DNA from: Lachnospiraceae bacterium KGMB03038
GTDB taxonomy: Bacteria; Bacillota; Clostridia; Lachnospirales; Lachnospiraceae
DNA length: 64,000 bases
Reading direction: 5' to 3'
Assembly (NCBI GenBank): GCA_007361935.1
Contig: CP041667.1
Span: 2,136,501 to 2,200,500 of the forward strand
How positions within the stretch are numbered: the stretch's first letter is position 1; each line of letters begins with the position of its first letter. Position numbers and translations under genes: made by a program. The notes beneath the pieces were generated by a model. The model was not told the DNA's origin, did no database searches, and saw only the letters and a list, made by a program, of their open reading frames with translations. Shown here one piece after another: positions 1 through 8,070 of the stretch.

Positions 1-1001
1 GGCTTCTTTGCTTCCAGAAGCCACTGTTCAAAGGTTGCCTCTCCAAGCCCTTCCTTGCAAGACCCGATAAGAATAATGATTCCTCCGTCTTTAACCGCAT
101 GTTTGGCGTTATCCAGAGCCTTTTGGGTCTGGTAGAGATTCAGATCTTTGGGCGCTCCTCCTTGGGATACCAGGACAATGTCCGCCTTTCTTTCAATCTT
201 TTTCCGATAGAGCGTGTCCAGGAAGCCGCACCCGGTCCGGTGAGCCTTTACCACATCTCCCGCCACCGCTTTCACGATCCGTTTGTGTTCATCCAGAACC
301 ACGTTCAATATAAAATCCACTCCGCATACCGCCGTTGCTTCTTCCAAATCCTGTCTCAGAGGATTGTCGTCCAGGTTGCCGGCGCAGGATCTTGCATCCA
401 CCATCATACTATGATTATTTTGGATTGCTTCCCGCGTGGATACTCCCGGCATAATAGCTTTCGCCCCGCCGGAATAGCCGGCAAAATAGTGATATTCAAT
501 ATTTCCCAGGCAGATACGCCGGTCTGCCAGAGCAACTTCTTTTACAATATCCACCGGCGTTCCCCGACTGGTCATCCCAAGATGGACACAATCTGACGGA
601 TCTCCATCAATACACCTGATCTTCCGGAAGATTTCTGCCCCGGCAAGTTTCTCTTTTTCTTCCTCCGTTTGGCGTCTGTGGCTTCCAAGAGCAAAGACAA
701 GCGTCACATCGTCCGGTCGGATCCCTCCTTGCTCCAATTCTTCCAAGAGCAGCGGCATCACTTTCCAAGTCGGCATAGGTCTGGTGATATCGCTGGTCAC
801 TACCGCTATTTTCTCCCCCGGCTTTACAATTTCTCTCAACCGCAAAGTTCCAATAGGTTCCGCCAGCGCCCGCCGTATTTCTTCCTCTTCCGGCAGAAGA
901 TTATGCGGATCCAATTCATTCTGATACAAGATTTCCTGAAGATTCTTTTCTGGAATCTCTACCTGCTGCGTTCCGTCGCCAATTCCCAGTTCAATTTTCA
1001 T
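1..1001 (-). CDS. larA: Nickel-pincer lactate racemase family protein LarA (partial, C-terminus outside window)
   Basis: About 333 residues are present, against roughly 420-430 for the family; the 3' end runs off the window start. Family members racemise lactate or other alpha-hydroxy acids using a nickel-pincer nucleotide bound to a lysine. The translation shows the expected landmarks: an ALGSHRR stretch with His108, the EYHYFAGYSGGAKAIMPG block with His171 and Lys181 (the pincer-attaching lysine), and NNHSMM with His197. The ATG at 1001 has a GGAG site just upstream. It lies 29 nt after the C45 hydrolase gene on the same strand, so the two are probably cotranscribed. Only homologues of the metal-pincer synthesis genes (larB, larC, larE) elsewhere would make it active; none is in this window. 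Lactate as substrate is inferred, because many LarA homologues act on other hydroxy acids. Confidence 0.88.
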   Translation of the reverse strand, partial: MKIELGIGDGTQQVEIPEKNLQEILYQNELDPHNLLPEEEEIRRALAEPIGTLRLREIVKPGEKIAVVTSDITRPMPTWKVMPLLLEELEQGGIRPDDVTLVFALGSHRRQTEEEKEKLAGAEIFRKIRCIDGDPSDCVHLGMTSRGTPVDIVKEVALADRRICLGNIEYHYFAGYSGGAKAIMPGVSTREAIQNNHSMMVDARSCAGNLDDNPLRQDLEEATAVCGVDFILNVVLDEHKRIVKAVAGDVVKAHRTGCGFLDTLYRKKIERKADIVLVSQGGAPKDLNLYQTQKALDNAKHAVKDGGIIILIGSCKEGLGEATFEQWLLEAKK

Positions 1002-1030
1002 TTTCCCCGCTCCTTCCTTACCAGCTATCC

Positions 1031-2122
1031 TTATAAGTTATACAATTCATAGGAAGTCTCGCAGGGATTTCCTCCCGTCAGATACATTTCCCTTTTGGAA
1101 AGATTCATCAAGATTGAGAATACTGTTCCCATCCGTTTTCCTTCTGGATCATTCTTATCTTCATGCCGGCAGATAGAATCCGGGAATCCTTTGTGATCTC
1201 TTAAAAAGCTTTGTATCGTCTCAATACGGATCCGCCCCTCTCCTTCCAACGCCGCGCGGATCATCTGTCTCATCCGCCCATAACGAAGGAAGGTATCTGG
1301 GAAGGCCATTTTCCCCGTATCGTGTACCTGATAAAAACGGGAACTCAAGAAATGATTTGTATGTACCAGGAATCCTTCTTCCCCATAGAGCACATCAAAA
1401 TCTCCCGGCCCCGCTTCAATAGCGACAGCTTGTCCTTCCGCCGACGCAGTGTGGAAATTGGCGCAGCAGGCCAGGTTCATCCTGCCCACATTCTGGATCG
1501 CGTCCGACAATGTACTGCTGTTTAAAATTCCTCTCAATACTACATGGAGCGGCACAGTAGGGCCTTCTACCTTCTGATCTGAAGCAAGGGCATTCAGACA
1601 GACTCCAATTCCCGCTTCGTTCAGACCAAATTTTCCAACAATTCCCGCTTCTGTAAAAAGCAGAAGATCCGGCTTGTCTTTCTGGTGAATCTTCAGTACC
1701 ACCAACGCGTCCCTTTGCTCCAATTTCCAATCCCAATTCTGACCAAGCCAGTCCGCCCCATCTCCGGTCACGTCTTCCGTAAACGCCACAGATGTACAGC
1801 CGTCTCCTACCTGACCTCCCTGCAGCACGATCTCGCTTCTGGTATTTAACGCCAAAATATCCCCCAGTTCTTTCTCGGCCCCTTCCGCAATGCCCCGAAT
1901 CTCTTCCATGATCTCCGGATCATACTCTTCGATGTTTTTGGCCATCCCACAAGCATATTTCTTAGCCTCCTCCCAGGAAATTCCAGAAAAAGTCTGGAAC
2001 ATTTCCTGGTAACAGCAGATACTGGCCTCAATCTGTTTTCTGGCCAGACGTCCATGAGCAAGACCAATCTCATAAGCGCTCCCCCATAACTCAAATACCG
2101 GAAATTTTCGTTGATTTTCCAT
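1031..2122 (-). CDS. C45 family autoproteolytic acyltransferase/hydrolase (penicillin acyltransferase-like)
   Basis: This resembles the acyl-CoA:6-aminopenicillanic acid acyltransferase family (peptidase C45, Ntn-hydrolase fold). These are made as proproteins that cut themselves before a cysteine, which becomes the N-terminal nucleophile. The GDGCTSVAF motif puts that cysteine at residue 109, as in the fungal enzyme's DGCT site. GQNWDW and the later GKFGLNEAG and NFHTASAEG blocks also fit. I chose the ATG at 2122 because AGGAGG lies 11 nt upstream; an in-frame ATG at 2161 would add 13 residues but has no spaced ribosome site. There is no signal peptide, so the protein is likely cytoplasmic. 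It is followed by larA and divergent from a GntR regulator that may control both. The natural substrate is unknown; bacterial members hydrolyse assorted amides or peptides. Confidence 0.82.
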   Translation of the reverse strand: MENQRKFPVFELWGSAYEIGLAHGRLARKQIEASICCYQEMFQTFSGISWEEAKKYACGMAKNIEEYDPEIMEEIRGIAEGAEKELGDILALNTRSEIVLQGGQVGDGCTSVAFTEDVTGDGADWLGQNWDWKLEQRDALVVLKIHQKDKPDLLLFTEAGIVGKFGLNEAGIGVCLNALASDQKVEGPTVPLHVVLRGILNSSTLSDAIQNVGRMNLACCANFHTASAEGQAVAIEAGPGDFDVLYGEEGFLVHTNHFLSSRFYQVHDTGKMAFPDTFLRYGRMRQMIRAALEGEGRIRIETIQSFLRDHKGFPDSICRHEDKNDPEGKRMGTVFSILMNLSKREMYLTGGNPCETSYELYNL

Positions 2123-2191
2123 CCTTTTAGAAGCCTCCTTTTTCTGTCCTTTGCTGGACATGTCCTTGAAACTGTTATATAATTAATACAG

Positions 2192-2213
2192 CTAATCCGT
2201 CTTAGGCGGATAG
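2192..2213. promoter_or_regulatory. Possible operator in the divergent C45/GntR intergenic region
   Basis: An inverted repeat with ATCCG and CGGAT arms separated by 7 nt lies between the divergent C45 hydrolase and GntR genes, 18 nt before the TTG start. AT-rich stretches resembling -10 boxes lie just left of it, at about 2176-2190. GntR/FadR proteins bind short palindromes and often autoregulate from such positions. The assignment rests only on symmetry and location. Confidence 0.3.
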
Positions 2214-2230
2214 ATTTGGAGGTATTTCCT

Positions 2231-2929
2231 TTGTTTTCAGAAGTAAAACGAAAAAAACTCTATGAAGAAGTCTGTGACCAGATCATCTCTTCTATCGCTT
2301 CCGGTGAACTCCCGCCAGGAACCCGGCTTCCCTCTGAACAGAAACTGGCCGACAGTTTTCAAGTCAGCCGTACCGCTGTCAGAGAAGCGTTGCGCTCTTT
2401 GGAAAGTTCCGGCTATCTGGAGGTTAGAAATACTGGAACTTATATTTGCGATGCCACCTTTGACAAGGGCGTCGCTCCTGTGATGACCCGTCTGATCAAA
2501 GATGAGCGGGCGGTTGACGATCTTCTGGAACTCCGTCTTCTCTTAGAGCCTATGGCCGCCGCTCTTGCCGCTCTTCGCGTCGACCCGGCGGAAATCCAGG
2601 CCCTGTCTGAAACAATGGATACTATGGAAGAATGGGTTCGGCAGGATCGCAACTATGCTCAGTTGGATTCTCAGTTTCATAACCAACTGATTACCTCCTG
2701 CCATAACGAAGCCATCCGTTCCATCTATCAGCTGTCAGCACTGGCTATCAATGATATGTTTGAATCCTTCAGCCATCTTAACAACCAGGCTTCCCAAGTA
2801 TGTCAGGAGCACCGGCTGATCTTAAAAGCACTAAAGGAGCATGATCCTTCTCAGGCCCAGAAGGCGATGCAAAGTCACTTGGAGCGGGTTTATACCTGTC
2901 TCGAAAAGGAAATACCACGAATTTTCTGA
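2231..2929 (+). CDS. FadR-subfamily GntR transcriptional regulator
   Basis: The 232-residue protein has an N-terminal winged helix-turn-helix of GntR type (residues about 5-70, with LPSEQKLADSFQVSRTAVREAL as the recognition region). An all-helical FCD effector-binding domain follows, with the characteristic ELRLLLEPMAA segment, the D-x-x-FH motif (DSQFHNQL) and a late His that usually complete a metal/ligand site. A TTG at 2231 is the likely start because GGAGG sits 8 nt before it; the earlier in-frame TTG at 2216 overlaps that site. It diverges from the C45/larA pair and converges with the imide-type operon, so either set could be its target. FCD regulators usually sense small organic acids, which would suit a hydroxy-acid racemase. 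Confidence 0.88.
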   Translation: MFSEVKRKKLYEEVCDQIISSIASGELPPGTRLPSEQKLADSFQVSRTAVREALRSLESSGYLEVRNTGTYICDATFDKGVAPVMTRLIKDERAVDDLLELRLLLEPMAAALAALRVDPAEIQALSETMDTMEEWVRQDRNYAQLDSQFHNQLITSCHNEAIRSIYQLSALAINDMFESFSHLNNQASQVCQEHRLILKALKEHDPSQAQKAMQSHLERVYTCLEKEIPRIF

Positions 2930-2937
2930 TGAAATTT

Positions 2938-2996
2938 CAAAAAAGGGAGCGGCAGGATACTTTTTCTCAATGTATCCGCCGCATCCCTTCTTTTTT
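2938..2996. terminator. Bidirectional intrinsic terminator between the GntR gene and the imide-type operon
   Basis: Long complementary arms at 2943-2960 and 2972-2989 (each ending in AAGGGA or its complement, with one bulged base per side) surround an 11-nt loop. A run of A precedes and a run of T follows the stem, so it can terminate the plus-strand GntR transcript and the minus-strand operon that ends at 3004. Confidence 0.85.
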
Positions 2997-3003
2997 ACCC
3001 GTC

Positions 3004-3162
3004 TCAGATCAATGTTGTCTGCAGGAAATATACCACAATACCCAGCACAAGGAATACACAGGATACAATATGTGTCTCTCTGCGTCTTTCTTCACTGGAG
3101 ATCACATGCCAGAATATTGCCAGCAGAATCAGTCCTACAATCAATACAATCCAATTTAACAT
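3004..3162 (-). CDS. 52-residue membrane protein at the end of the permease operon
   Basis: An ATG at 3162 preceded by AAGGAGGGAG opens a 52-codon frame with two hydrophobic segments (about residues 2-20 and 32-47). They are separated by the charged loop SSEERRRET, so both ends probably face the same side. It begins 12 nt after the NCS1 permease stop and ends just before the operon terminator, which supports translation as the last gene. I do not recognise the family. Small two-helix proteins beside a transporter are sometimes accessory subunits; that role is inferred here from position only. Confidence 0.75.
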   Translation of the reverse strand: MLNWIVLIVGLILLAIFWHVISSEERRRETHIVSCVFLVLGIVVYFLQTTLI

Positions 3163-3174
3163 AGCGCTCCCTCC

Positions 3175-4581
3175 TTACTTTCTGCCGGCCAGCGCTTCGT
3201 TGAGCGCGATTTCTTTCTTCTGGAAGCCAAGGAAATAGAAGATCATACAGAAGACGCAGTATACAACGATCGTTCCAACAAAAGCGTTGATCGAAGCAAT
3301 CCCCCATGTCATCTTCCAGCCCATTAGCAGTCCAGCGATCAGGGCTGGTATAGTGGCCCAATTAAATTTATGGTGTACGACATCTTCCGAATTGACATTC
3401 ATATCATAGTAGTTCTTATGTCCAGTCCAATGGTACTTGGTCTTCGACATAATAAAGTAATCCGCGATTGAAACTGCCGCGATCGGCGGAATCAGATAAC
3501 CAAGGAAACTGCAGAACGGAACATAGTAATCCTGGATATCCAAACCTGCGATACATACCGCGATAAGGCCAACACCCAGAACGATAAAACGGCGCGGGAT
3601 CCTCTTCTTTGTCACTACTTCTATGGTAATCGGCAGCGACGTAGACGTGATATATGAACTATGCTCACACGTCGCCCAGTTCTGCAGGAAGAACATCAGA
3701 CACCCAAGGCCTACCATACCCAGCATAGACAGAGTATCCGCGATAACAGAGGTCCCTGTAGCCGCGCCCCATACCGCGCCGCACACAATACACAGACAGA
3801 ATCCAAAGAAGAATCCCAGGAAAGAGGCCAGGAAGGAACTTTTCGCATCCTTGGCAAACCGCATATAATCTGCCGCTCTGGAACACCCTGCCGCCCAAGT
3901 ACCTACAACGGTCGTCACACCAGCGCTGATCGTCATAGTCTGCGGGAAAACATTATCCCAAACACCTGCCAGGCCGCCTGGAAGCTGAGAACATTTCCAG
4001 ATTCCGAAAAGTCCGGTAAAAAGCAGCACTGGGAAAGCAAACCGGTTCAAGATGACCATTTTTGAAAATCCCACATAGTTATTCGTGATAAAAAGAACAG
4101 AGATAAGAATTGCCCAGACTTTGATATCGATGGCTGGAAACAGAGCCACCAGAATCGAGCAAAACATCGCCGCATTCACTACATACCAGCCAATATCCGC
4201 GATATGGAATCCCGGAATAGCCACTCCTACGCTTCCGTAGGCAAAACGGGAGGACAATGCGGCGTTGCAGTGGGTCTTATATCCCACATAGCCGCTCAGA
4301 GCTGTAAAGAGAGCAAGGAATAATGCCCCCCCAAAAATTGCTTTGAGTCCGTTTGAAAGGCCGCCCGTTCCAATCGTAACCGTAACACCTGCCTGATAGA
4401 GCTGAGCCACCATAGCCGCTCCAAACCATACGAAGACCAGGTCATACCAGTTCTGCCGCTTTTCTTTAGGAACTGGCTCGTACTGAAAATCATCACCAGA
4501 ATGAGATGCAGATTCTTCCATCTTTTCGATTTCTTCAATCTCAGCCTCATTTACAACTTTTGTTTTTTCTTCTGTACTCAC
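3175..4581 (-). CDS. NCS1 family permease (cytosine/allantoin/hydantoin type)
   Basis: The 468-residue polytopic protein has an acidic cytoplasmic N-terminus of about 40 residues, then roughly 12 membrane segments. The NCS1-like start NWYDLVFVWFGAAM, the SRFAYGSVGVAIPGF stretch (TM3-like) and the C-terminal IADYFIMSKTKY are characteristic of the nucleobase:cation symporter-1 group, which imports cytosine, allantoin, hydantoins or thiamine. A GTG start at 4581 follows a GAGAGG site by 7 nt. It lies in an operon with two amide hydrolases, so a cyclic amide, imide or ureide is the most economical substrate guess. The exact substrate cannot be read from the sequence. Confidence 0.87.
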   Translation of the reverse strand: MSTEEKTKVVNEAEIEEIEKMEESASHSGDDFQYEPVPKEKRQNWYDLVFVWFGAAMVAQLYQAGVTVTIGTGGLSNGLKAIFGGALFLALFTALSGYVGYKTHCNAALSSRFAYGSVGVAIPGFHIADIGWYVVNAAMFCSILVALFPAIDIKVWAILISVLFITNNYVGFSKMVILNRFAFPVLLFTGLFGIWKCSQLPGGLAGVWDNVFPQTMTISAGVTTVVGTWAAGCSRAADYMRFAKDAKSSFLASFLGFFFGFCLCIVCGAVWGAATGTSVIADTLSMLGMVGLGCLMFFLQNWATCEHSSYITSTSLPITIEVVTKKRIPRRFIVLGVGLIAVCIAGLDIQDYYVPFCSFLGYLIPPIAAVSIADYFIMSKTKYHWTGHKNYYDMNVNSEDVVHHKFNWATIPALIAGLLMGWKMTWGIASINAFVGTIVVYCVFCMIFYFLGFQKKEIALNEALAGRK

Positions 4582-4615
4582 ATAAACACCTCTCTTCCTT
4601 TATTGATTATGTTCC

Positions 4616-5671
4616 TTATGCCCTTCCTCCCGCCGAGGAAATGGAGGAAAGATCCTCATTTAATTCGCGGATATGAGCCTGCGCCCCAAGAATCCTCTGA
4701 AAAGCCCGCAAAGAATCCAGGATAATTCCCGGCTCAATATCCTTCATGATAAACACCAGTTCCGATCGTCTTTCCTCGCCTCCCCAGTCCTCCAGATGAC
4801 GGGGCGGGTGGATGATATGCTGCACCCCGTTGATCAGAACGGGGCCGCCCTCCCCCGTGTCCAAAAGGCCTTTCACACGGTAAATCTTCTCTCCGTGAGC
4901 ATATAGAAGCGCGGAAAGCCAAAGACCAAACGCAGCCCAGCTGATCGTATTGGAAAATCCGATAGAAATGGAACGCACCAGACTTTCATGCCGACGCTTT
5001 AAAACAATCGTTGGCCGCGTATTCATCGCCTGCAGCACTTCAGGACGGTCTGTTCTCCCTACACCCTCTGAGAATACCAATTCCGGATCGATTCGCCCCA
5101 TATCTGTCCGCAAGATTGAGGCCGATGGATTAATCTCCAGAACTCGTTCCGTCAACGCCGGAATCTCGGAAACCTCCGCCAAATCGGTCTTAGTCAGGAG
5201 GATTTTGTCCGCTGTGGCAATCTGCTTTACCGACTCTTTTGTATGATCCAGCTGAAAACTGCCATTTACCGCATCCAGGCAAGTCACCACACAGTCCACC
5301 TGGTAGTGATGGCGGAGCACGGAATCCGTCATGATAGAGAACAGAATCGGCGCCGGGTCGGCAAGACCGGTGGTCTCAATTACCACCCGATCCACATCCA
5401 GTTCCCCGCGGTCTCTGCTGTCGATCATGGCCGATAACTCCCTCACCAGATCATCCCGGATATTGCAGCAGGCACAGCCGCCGGACAGAAGCAGAGTCTT
5501 TTCCTCGATCTGACGCAGTACCCGCTGATCCAAGCCAGCCTGTCCAAACTCATTCACGATTACCGACACTCGCTGAAACATAGGATGCTCCAGCCAATGA
5601 CTCAGCACGGTCGTCTTCCCGCTGCCCAGGAATCCGGTCACAATAGTGACGGGCAGTTTCCCTTCCGCCAT
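4616..5671 (-). CDS. CobW-type G3E GTPase, putative metallochaperone
   Basis: The N-terminal half is a P-loop GTPase with GFLGSGKTT (Walker A), the metal-binding CACC motif in GGCACCNIRDDL, ETTGLADP and the TKTD base-recognition motif. A CobW C-terminal domain follows from about residue 240. G3E proteins deliver zinc, cobalt or nickel to client enzymes using GTP hydrolysis, and nitrile hydratase activators belong to the same family. The ATG at 5671 has AAGGAG 10 nt upstream; a GTG three codons earlier overlaps that site. It is embedded in the hydrolase/permease operon (gaps of 17 and 34 nt), so the metal-dependent deacetylase-fold enzyme two genes upstream is a plausible client. That pairing is inference. 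Confidence 0.87.
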   Translation of the reverse strand: MAEGKLPVTIVTGFLGSGKTTVLSHWLEHPMFQRVSVIVNEFGQAGLDQRVLRQIEEKTLLLSGGCACCNIRDDLVRELSAMIDSRDRGELDVDRVVIETTGLADPAPILFSIMTDSVLRHHYQVDCVVTCLDAVNGSFQLDHTKESVKQIATADKILLTKTDLAEVSEIPALTERVLEINPSASILRTDMGRIDPELVFSEGVGRTDRPEVLQAMNTRPTIVLKRRHESLVRSISIGFSNTISWAAFGLWLSALLYAHGEKIYRVKGLLDTGEGGPVLINGVQHIIHPPRHLEDWGGEERRSELVFIMKDIEPGIILDSLRAFQRILGAQAHIRELNEDLSSISSAGGRA

Positions 5672-5688
5672 TTTACACACGCTCCTTC

Positions 5689-6009
5689 CTAACTAGCCCG
5701 CGTATTCAGATAATCAATCAATGCTGGGTCTAGCGGATCCACCTTTTTTCCCTGGAGTTTCTCTACATTGCTCCAGATTTCTCCAAAATCCTTACACAGT
5801 ACACTGCGTCCCTTCCGGTTAGAGATCATATATCCTCCAGGCCGTTCACTGACAGAAAGGCCGTAGAAATTCATGATCTCATTCGTCATCCGCACCTTAT
5901 CCCACCTGGTCTTACGAAGCACCCGCTGGTCCACAAATCCCCGCTCGTCCGTTTGCAGGGTATCGCTCCAGTGTATGCTGGAAAACATCTGTCCGCATGC
6001 CATGCACAT
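5689..6009 (-). CDS. Small uncharacterised protein of the imide-type operon (106 aa)
   Basis: I do not recognise this family. The protein is soluble, begins with a CxxC pair (Cys2 and Cys5) and has a third cysteine in VLCKD near residue 73. The centre is basic (RKTRWDKVRMTNEIMNF). A GGYMISN strand followed by GRSVLCKDFGEIW suggests a compact alpha/beta fold. A start at 6009 is supported by AAGGGA 9 nt upstream. Tight spacing, 24 nt after the deacetylase-fold gene and 17 nt before the CobW GTPase, indicates cotranscription. Two cysteines next to a metallochaperone could mean metal handling, but this is a guess. Confidence 0.7.
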   Translation of the reverse strand: MCMACGQMFSSIHWSDTLQTDERGFVDQRVLRKTRWDKVRMTNEIMNFYGLSVSERPGGYMISNRKGRSVLCKDFGEIWSNVEKLQGKKVDPLDPALIDYLNTRAS

Positions 6010-6033
6010 TGGTCTTTTCCCTTCTTTCTGAAA

Positions 6034-6921
6034 TTAATCTTTTTCTCTTGGGAACCTGCGCATAAAATCTTCCGCGACTTCTTTATAAGTCACAAACTTC
6101 ACGCCTTCGTGCTCCATCATATGCTCGATCACCCGCTCGTTCATCAAGATATTCTGTGGATGTCCGCTTACGTCAGGATGGATACACATAGGCACTACCG
6201 CATAATCGTACTCCCTATATACATAATCGAACTGATCGATCCACATCTGCCCAATATTGCGGGGGCTTTCAAATCCATAGCTGTTTGGGCTTGCCTTCTG
6301 GAACATCATTGGCGGCAGGTCATCCAAATACCAGCTGGCCGGTATCTCTACCAGATCCGTTACCCGTCCGCGTACCAACGGCTTCATCCAGTCTTCCGCG
6401 TTCTTGGAGTAATCAATCTTAGTCCAGCTGTCACCAATCCGCAGGTAGTAGGGATGGAAGTCATTGTGCATCAAGCTGTTGTCATAGATAATTCCATGCT
6501 CGATCAGCAGTTTGTCTGTGATATCAGAGAACTGCCACCAAGGCGCATCGTATCCTACCGGCTTCTTTCCGCACAGCTTTTCGATCAGATCGATACACTT
6601 CTCCAGCACCGCTGTCTCCTGGGCCGCCGTCATGGTCATCGGATCTTCATGAGAATATCCATGGAGCGCGATCTCGCATCCAGCATCTGCTACCGCCTGC
6701 ATCTGTTCCGGGAAACTCTCGATGGAATGTCCTGGAATAAACCAGGTACTCGGCAGATTGTATTTCTTCAGCATCTTCAAGATACGGGGAGAACCTACCT
6801 CGCCAGAGAAAATACCTCTGGAAATATCGGTAGGTGAGTCCTCGCCTCCATAAGAGCCAAGCCATCCCGCTACAGCGTCAACATGAACACCCCATGCCAC
6901 AAAAATTTCCTTCTTTGCCAT
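6034..6921 (-). CDS. Polysaccharide deacetylase-fold hydrolase of the HpPgdA/allantoinase/imidase type
   Basis: The 295-residue protein closely resembles, as I recall it, Helicobacter pylori PgdA (HP0310) along its length, including GWLGSYGGEDSP, PGHSIE, HGYSHE, YDAPWW, HNDFHPYY and IPASWYLDDLPPMMF. Metal ligands expected from that family are Asp15, His87 and His91. PgdA itself is a peptidoglycan deacetylase, but near relatives hydrolyse allantoin or cyclic imides. The absence of a signal peptide and the partners (NCS1 permease, carbon-nitrogen hydrolase) favour an intracellular cyclic-amide substrate here. The ATG at 6921 has AAGGAGG upstream. I am confident of the fold and subfamily, but not of the substrate. 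Confidence 0.85.
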   Translation of the reverse strand: MAKKEIFVAWGVHVDAVAGWLGSYGGEDSPTDISRGIFSGEVGSPRILKMLKKYNLPSTWFIPGHSIESFPEQMQAVADAGCEIALHGYSHEDPMTMTAAQETAVLEKCIDLIEKLCGKKPVGYDAPWWQFSDITDKLLIEHGIIYDNSLMHNDFHPYYLRIGDSWTKIDYSKNAEDWMKPLVRGRVTDLVEIPASWYLDDLPPMMFQKASPNSYGFESPRNIGQMWIDQFDYVYREYDYAVVPMCIHPDVSGHPQNILMNERVIEHMMEHEGVKFVTYKEVAEDFMRRFPREKD

Positions 6922-7006
6922 TTTGCAACCTCCTTTCTACGGCTCATCGCCGAATACAACCTTTGGCAAATTATAATTATGCATAAATGCCTAATTATCA
7001 AATCAC

Positions 7007-7849
7007 TTACTCTCCCAATAATTGAGAAGAAAACAGCTTCCGTTTATAATCTTTCAGATACGGAATGGTCCTTCTTTGTTTTTCTACTTCCTCCATCCAG
7101 ATCTCCTGGACCAATACCTGATCCTTTGTCTCCTGCTCCACAAGAATCTCTCCTCTTGGATCCACAATCCTGCTTTTCCCCGCGAACACTGGTCCGCCTT
7201 TCTCTTCTCCGCAGCGATTGGCCGCCACTACGTATAATCCGTTTTCCAAAGCCCGGGCTCTGGAGGCCAGTTCCCAAGCGTATGATCTCGCAAGCCCGAA
7301 AGCCGCTGAATAAGTAATCAGATTTGCTCCTTTTAGAGTCAGTATCCTGGCCCCTTCTGGGAATCCCACTTCATAACAGATCTGCATTCCAAGCCTTGCA
7401 AACCCTAAGTCAAACACGGGATAATCTTCTCCGCTCCGAAAACGGAGGGTTTCATCACCCCACAGGCATACCTTGCGGTATTTCCCGATATAGCCTTCCG
7501 GCCCTGTCAGCACACTAGTGTCGTACATCACACCGTCACAATCACTTCGTTCGATCAAAGCGCCCACCAGATACATATGATATTGGCTGGAAAGCCGTTC
7601 CATCCATTTGACGGTCTTTCCATCTGGAACCAACTCTGAAAACTCATAGTCTTTCTCCGCCATACTATACCCTGTATGGAATAATTCTGGCAAAACCGCA
7701 AGATCTGCTCCCTGGCCCGCCGCCTGTCGGATCAGCCCCTCTGCCTTCGAGAGATTTGCTTCCCGATCTCCCAAGATACAATCCATTTGAATCGCTGCTA
7801 CTTTCACTCCCCGTCCTGCTCTTCTGCCATCATCCATTCCCCGCACCAT
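7007..7849 (-). CDS. Carbon-nitrogen hydrolase (nitrilase superfamily amidase)
   Basis: The Glu-Lys-Cys triad of the superfamily is visible: Glu55 in LPELFHTGY, Lys126 in GKYRKVCLW and Cys158 in GMQICYEVGFPE. Members cleave non-peptide C-N bonds in amides, carbamoyl compounds or omega-amides. It is the first gene of a six-gene operon and lies 85 nt before the deacetylase-fold gene. An imide opened by that enzyme would give a half-amide that this amidase could deaminate. The start is uncertain: the ATG at 7849 has a poor ribosome site, and an in-frame ATG 4 codons later or a GTG at about codon 15 (before KVAAIQ) could also serve. Confidence 0.86.
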   Translation of the reverse strand: MVRGMDDGRRAGRGVKVAAIQMDCILGDREANLSKAEGLIRQAAGQGADLAVLPELFHTGYSMAEKDYEFSELVPDGKTVKWMERLSSQYHMYLVGALIERSDCDGVMYDTSVLTGPEGYIGKYRKVCLWGDETLRFRSGEDYPVFDLGFARLGMQICYEVGFPEGARILTLKGANLITYSAAFGLARSYAWELASRARALENGLYVVAANRCGEEKGGPVFAGKSRIVDPRGEILVEQETKDQVLVQEIWMEEVEKQRRTIPYLKDYKRKLFSSQLLGE

Positions 7850-8017
7850 CCTTATTTTCTATTTCTTTGTACACACTCATTTTGTATGCTTCCGTTTTGT
7901 ATGATAATAATATTGTATACCGTTTTTTCTGGAAAGTCAATTTAAAAAGTTCATGTTTTCTGATTTTTCTGTCAAAACTCTTTTTCTTTACATGTTTTTA
8001 GCATACTTTTACACAAA

Positions 8018-8053
8018 AATCCGCCGGGGCATCTTTTCATACCCCGGCGGATT
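8018..8053 (-). terminator. Intrinsic terminator after the DUF5662 gene
   Basis: A 12-bp GC-rich stem (AAATCCGCCGGGG and its complement) with a 12-nt loop is followed on the minus strand by TTTTTG, 18 nt beyond the stop of the gene ending at 8071. It separates this group from the promoter region of the carbon-nitrogen hydrolase operon. The 7850-8017 stretch is AT-rich and contains no gene. Confidence 0.88.
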
Positions 8054-8070
8054 TAACTCTGCCAATATAA

